From assembly GCA_032191485.1 (NCBI GenBank), contig JAVDOI010000016.1, forward strand, positions 4,315,719 through 4,379,718: 64,000 bases of DNA. The letters are read 5' to 3'. Within the stretch, counting starts at the first letter, position 1, and each line of letters starts with the position of its first letter. The notes beneath the pieces were generated by a model. The model made no database searches and was not told the DNA's origin. It saw only the letters and a program-made list of their open reading frames with translations. The DNA comes from Leptoclinus maculatus. Taxonomy: Eukaryota > Chordata > Actinopteri > Perciformes > Stichaeidae. The position numbers were made by a program, and so were the translations under genes. This document shows positions 61,949-64,000 of the stretch, in pieces.

Positions 61949-63600
61949 AGACTAAACCTGCACACCCACCCACTTACAGACATTTCCACTTTCCACTCTG
62001 AGCTGGTTCTGCGCTGGACAACTAACATTTTTACACTGTACCATTTCACCAGAGATCCACGTTGTGCTCAGCTCAGTTCAGTTAGATTTGGTTCAGCAGT
62101 GGGAAAACCCCACGAGGTCAAAAGCGAGGGGTGATTCTTACTGGAAGTGGACTGTAATTGGATGTCGCATCTGCTTTAATGTACATTTTAGAAGTCTTCA
62201 TTGTAGTTTTTTTACCATTCTGCATTTGAGTGAGACATCTTCCTCATTGTATCTGTACTTTTTACCAGTAATTCTCAATGCGAGATCACCCAAGTGCACT
62301 TAACCTTAAGGGAATTAATGATGTGTAAAGCATAACTTTAGCCTGATTTATTTTTGGAACAACCTTGGTAGAAGAGAAGTTCAGACTAAAACTTGCACAG
62401 GATGGGAAAGGAATATTAATCATAATTTGGTTGTGTCCCATGTGTTATTAGTTTTTCTCAGTTCTTCAATGTGTATTTTATTCTGTTTGTGCTTGAGGTA
62501 AGAAGGAAGCAAAGGCTTAGAGTCAGAAGCTGAATGTAAATCTACACATATAGAAATGTAGTTTTAACAGTCGTGTTTGCACGCTTTTCTGCTGTCTCCA
62601 GAGTTTTATATTCTTACTTATTACCAAAGGGGTTTAACTGTGGGAGTTTGTTGTGCCGTCTTTGTGTCTGTTCTGAGCTCTACTAATAATACACTTGAGT
62701 AGATGCAGCGTGTGGCGGTTTATTGACTTGGCTGCAGTTTTTCCATCTCTGTCACTCTAAACTGGAAGCAACTTCAAATTAATTGCCATTAAGCTTGATA
62801 AATTATCTCTCGTGCAAGTTTAGAAAACGTGTCAAAATGTTGTCTTAAAGGGACCAATAAGTCTTGTTGCCTCAAAGTAGAGAGTCCATGCAGAGAGAAG
62901 ACTTTCCTTTAGAGATTAAAATAGTGTTTCAGATGACCAATCGTGTATTTTATTAAAGCCCTCATAAGATTGGGTAATGTTCTTTTGGCTTACTTCTGGT
63001 TTGATGAGGCACTGAGACCAAGGTGTACAATCTGCTGACGTACTGTGCATAAAACTGGTGCCTTCGCTTCTTCGGTGGTGTGTTTTTGAATGTCATATCA
63101 AACTGATCAGTCTGGTTTTTACTGACTCACGTTTAATCATTGTCAACGGTTACATTTCTCTCCATGCCAAGACCAAATTGGTGCCCAGACCAAACTGTAT
63201 TGTTTTTATTACATGGAAGAGTTCTGAGGAAAGATCATTTGACTGTGTAAAAAGAGACGTGATGATTGATCTTGGGTCAATAGTCAAAGTCCATAACCCA
63301 ACTCCTATTTTGACTTGGTAACTAACCCATTTGAATCACTTAGTTTTAACTGAGAATCGGTGAAGGTGAGGTAAAATAAGAAAAACAAACACGCTTTTAC
63401 TTACGGGCATGAATCTCTCTTAACGACAGCTTTTTCAGACATTAGTTATTGTATGGGTATATAATGTACTATACAGAATGTGTTATTAACATTCACCCAC
63501 TTCTGGAAATCACCCAGCTGTTCTGCTGTAGTTATGAATTGATTCTTTTTGGTAGTCTGTGTGTTTTTATGCAATAAAAACTTTTTTTTGAAAAGCGGTT
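61949..63600 (+). other. perp: perp 3' untranslated region
   Basis: About 1.6 kb with no other coding signal from the perp stop codon to AATAAA at 63,573-63,578, followed by a T-run. A second AATAAA at 63,723 could serve a longer form. A long 3' UTR in the last exon is typical of PERP. Confidence 0.55.
63573..63578 (+). terminator. perp: perp poly(A) signal
   Basis: Canonical AATAAA (GCAATAAAAACTTTTTTTTG) about 1.6 kb after the stop codon. Confidence 0.55.
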
Positions 63601-64000
63601 ACAGTTTCTGACTTATTTTACACCGCAGTGGCCATGTTTATGTTTGGAGGGATAAAGAGGAAGAGAAAAGGAAAAAGAGAAAGTGCATATATTGTACAAT
63701 CTTTATCTTCACTTTAGTAGGCAATAAAGATGATCAGATTTCTCAAGGACCAATGTAAATATATATCGTATAAACACCAGAAATGTACTTAAGTTTCAAA
63801 ACTGATCCAAATATGCAAATTTGAGTTGTTTGTTCAGAATGTCAGTCAGGCTGGGCAGAAAATCCAGTTGCAACCTATGTATGCAAATAATGTTCCTCTG
63901 TCAGTGTTTGTACTCAGACTCATATCGGGTTGTCAACACACACACACACACACACGCAGGCTTGTGGAGGAGTTGATAAACAACACACTGATACACCGAT
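63601..64000. other. Sequence downstream of perp
   Basis: No gene is seen. A (CA)n microsatellite of about 20 bp lies at 63,935-63,955 and a second AATAAA at 63,723. Confidence 0.5.

Overview
The window is nuclear DNA from a ray-finned fish, most likely a percomorph-type teleost. It shows GT-AG introns, AATAAA signals, TG/CA microsatellites, a TATA-driven perp gene and a typical teleost mix of hAT, piggyBac, BEL/Pao and foldback elements. Everything genic is on the + strand. There are two kinds of gene: a tandem array of five TMEM26-like membrane protein genes (about 1-53,085) and one perp gene (54,213-61,948).

Array layout. Each unit has a 5' flank, six coding exons and a 3' flank. Unit 1 is 1-13,191 (the window may cut it at the left), unit 2 is 13,192-23,251, unit 3 is 23,252 to about 33,693, unit 4 is about 37,712-45,741 and unit 5 is 45,742 to about 53,085. 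I assembled the exons by hand. All five copies give uninterrupted frames with the same intron phases: 317, 308, 312, 319 and 315 codons. No line of the short-ORF translation shows a whole gene because the exons are small. Units differ mainly by insertions. Unit 1 carries an LTR fragment plus a hAT element in intron 5, and a piggyBac element after the gene. A decayed BEL/Pao element, itself hit by a solo LTR, separates units 3 and 4. A foldback element sits downstream of copy 4.

The most interesting signal is evolutionary. Flanks and introns are almost identical between units, but the coding sequence for the loop after the third membrane segment (end of exon 2, all of exon 3, start of exon 4) and the TM1/TM2 region of exon 1 differ strongly, mostly at amino-acid-changing positions. 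The loop keeps one cysteine at each end and always at least one N-glycosylation sequon, but the sequon moves. This looks like a recently amplified, partly gene-converted family whose exposed loop is diversifying. A conserved 51-nt candidate cassette exon lies in intron 5 of every copy.

Right side. perp encodes a 185-residue PMP22/claudin-type tetraspan protein in three exons. It has a TATA box, a perfect p53 half-site upstream, and a 3' UTR of about 1.6 kb ending at a canonical poly(A) signal. No RNA genes or CRISPR arrays were recognised.
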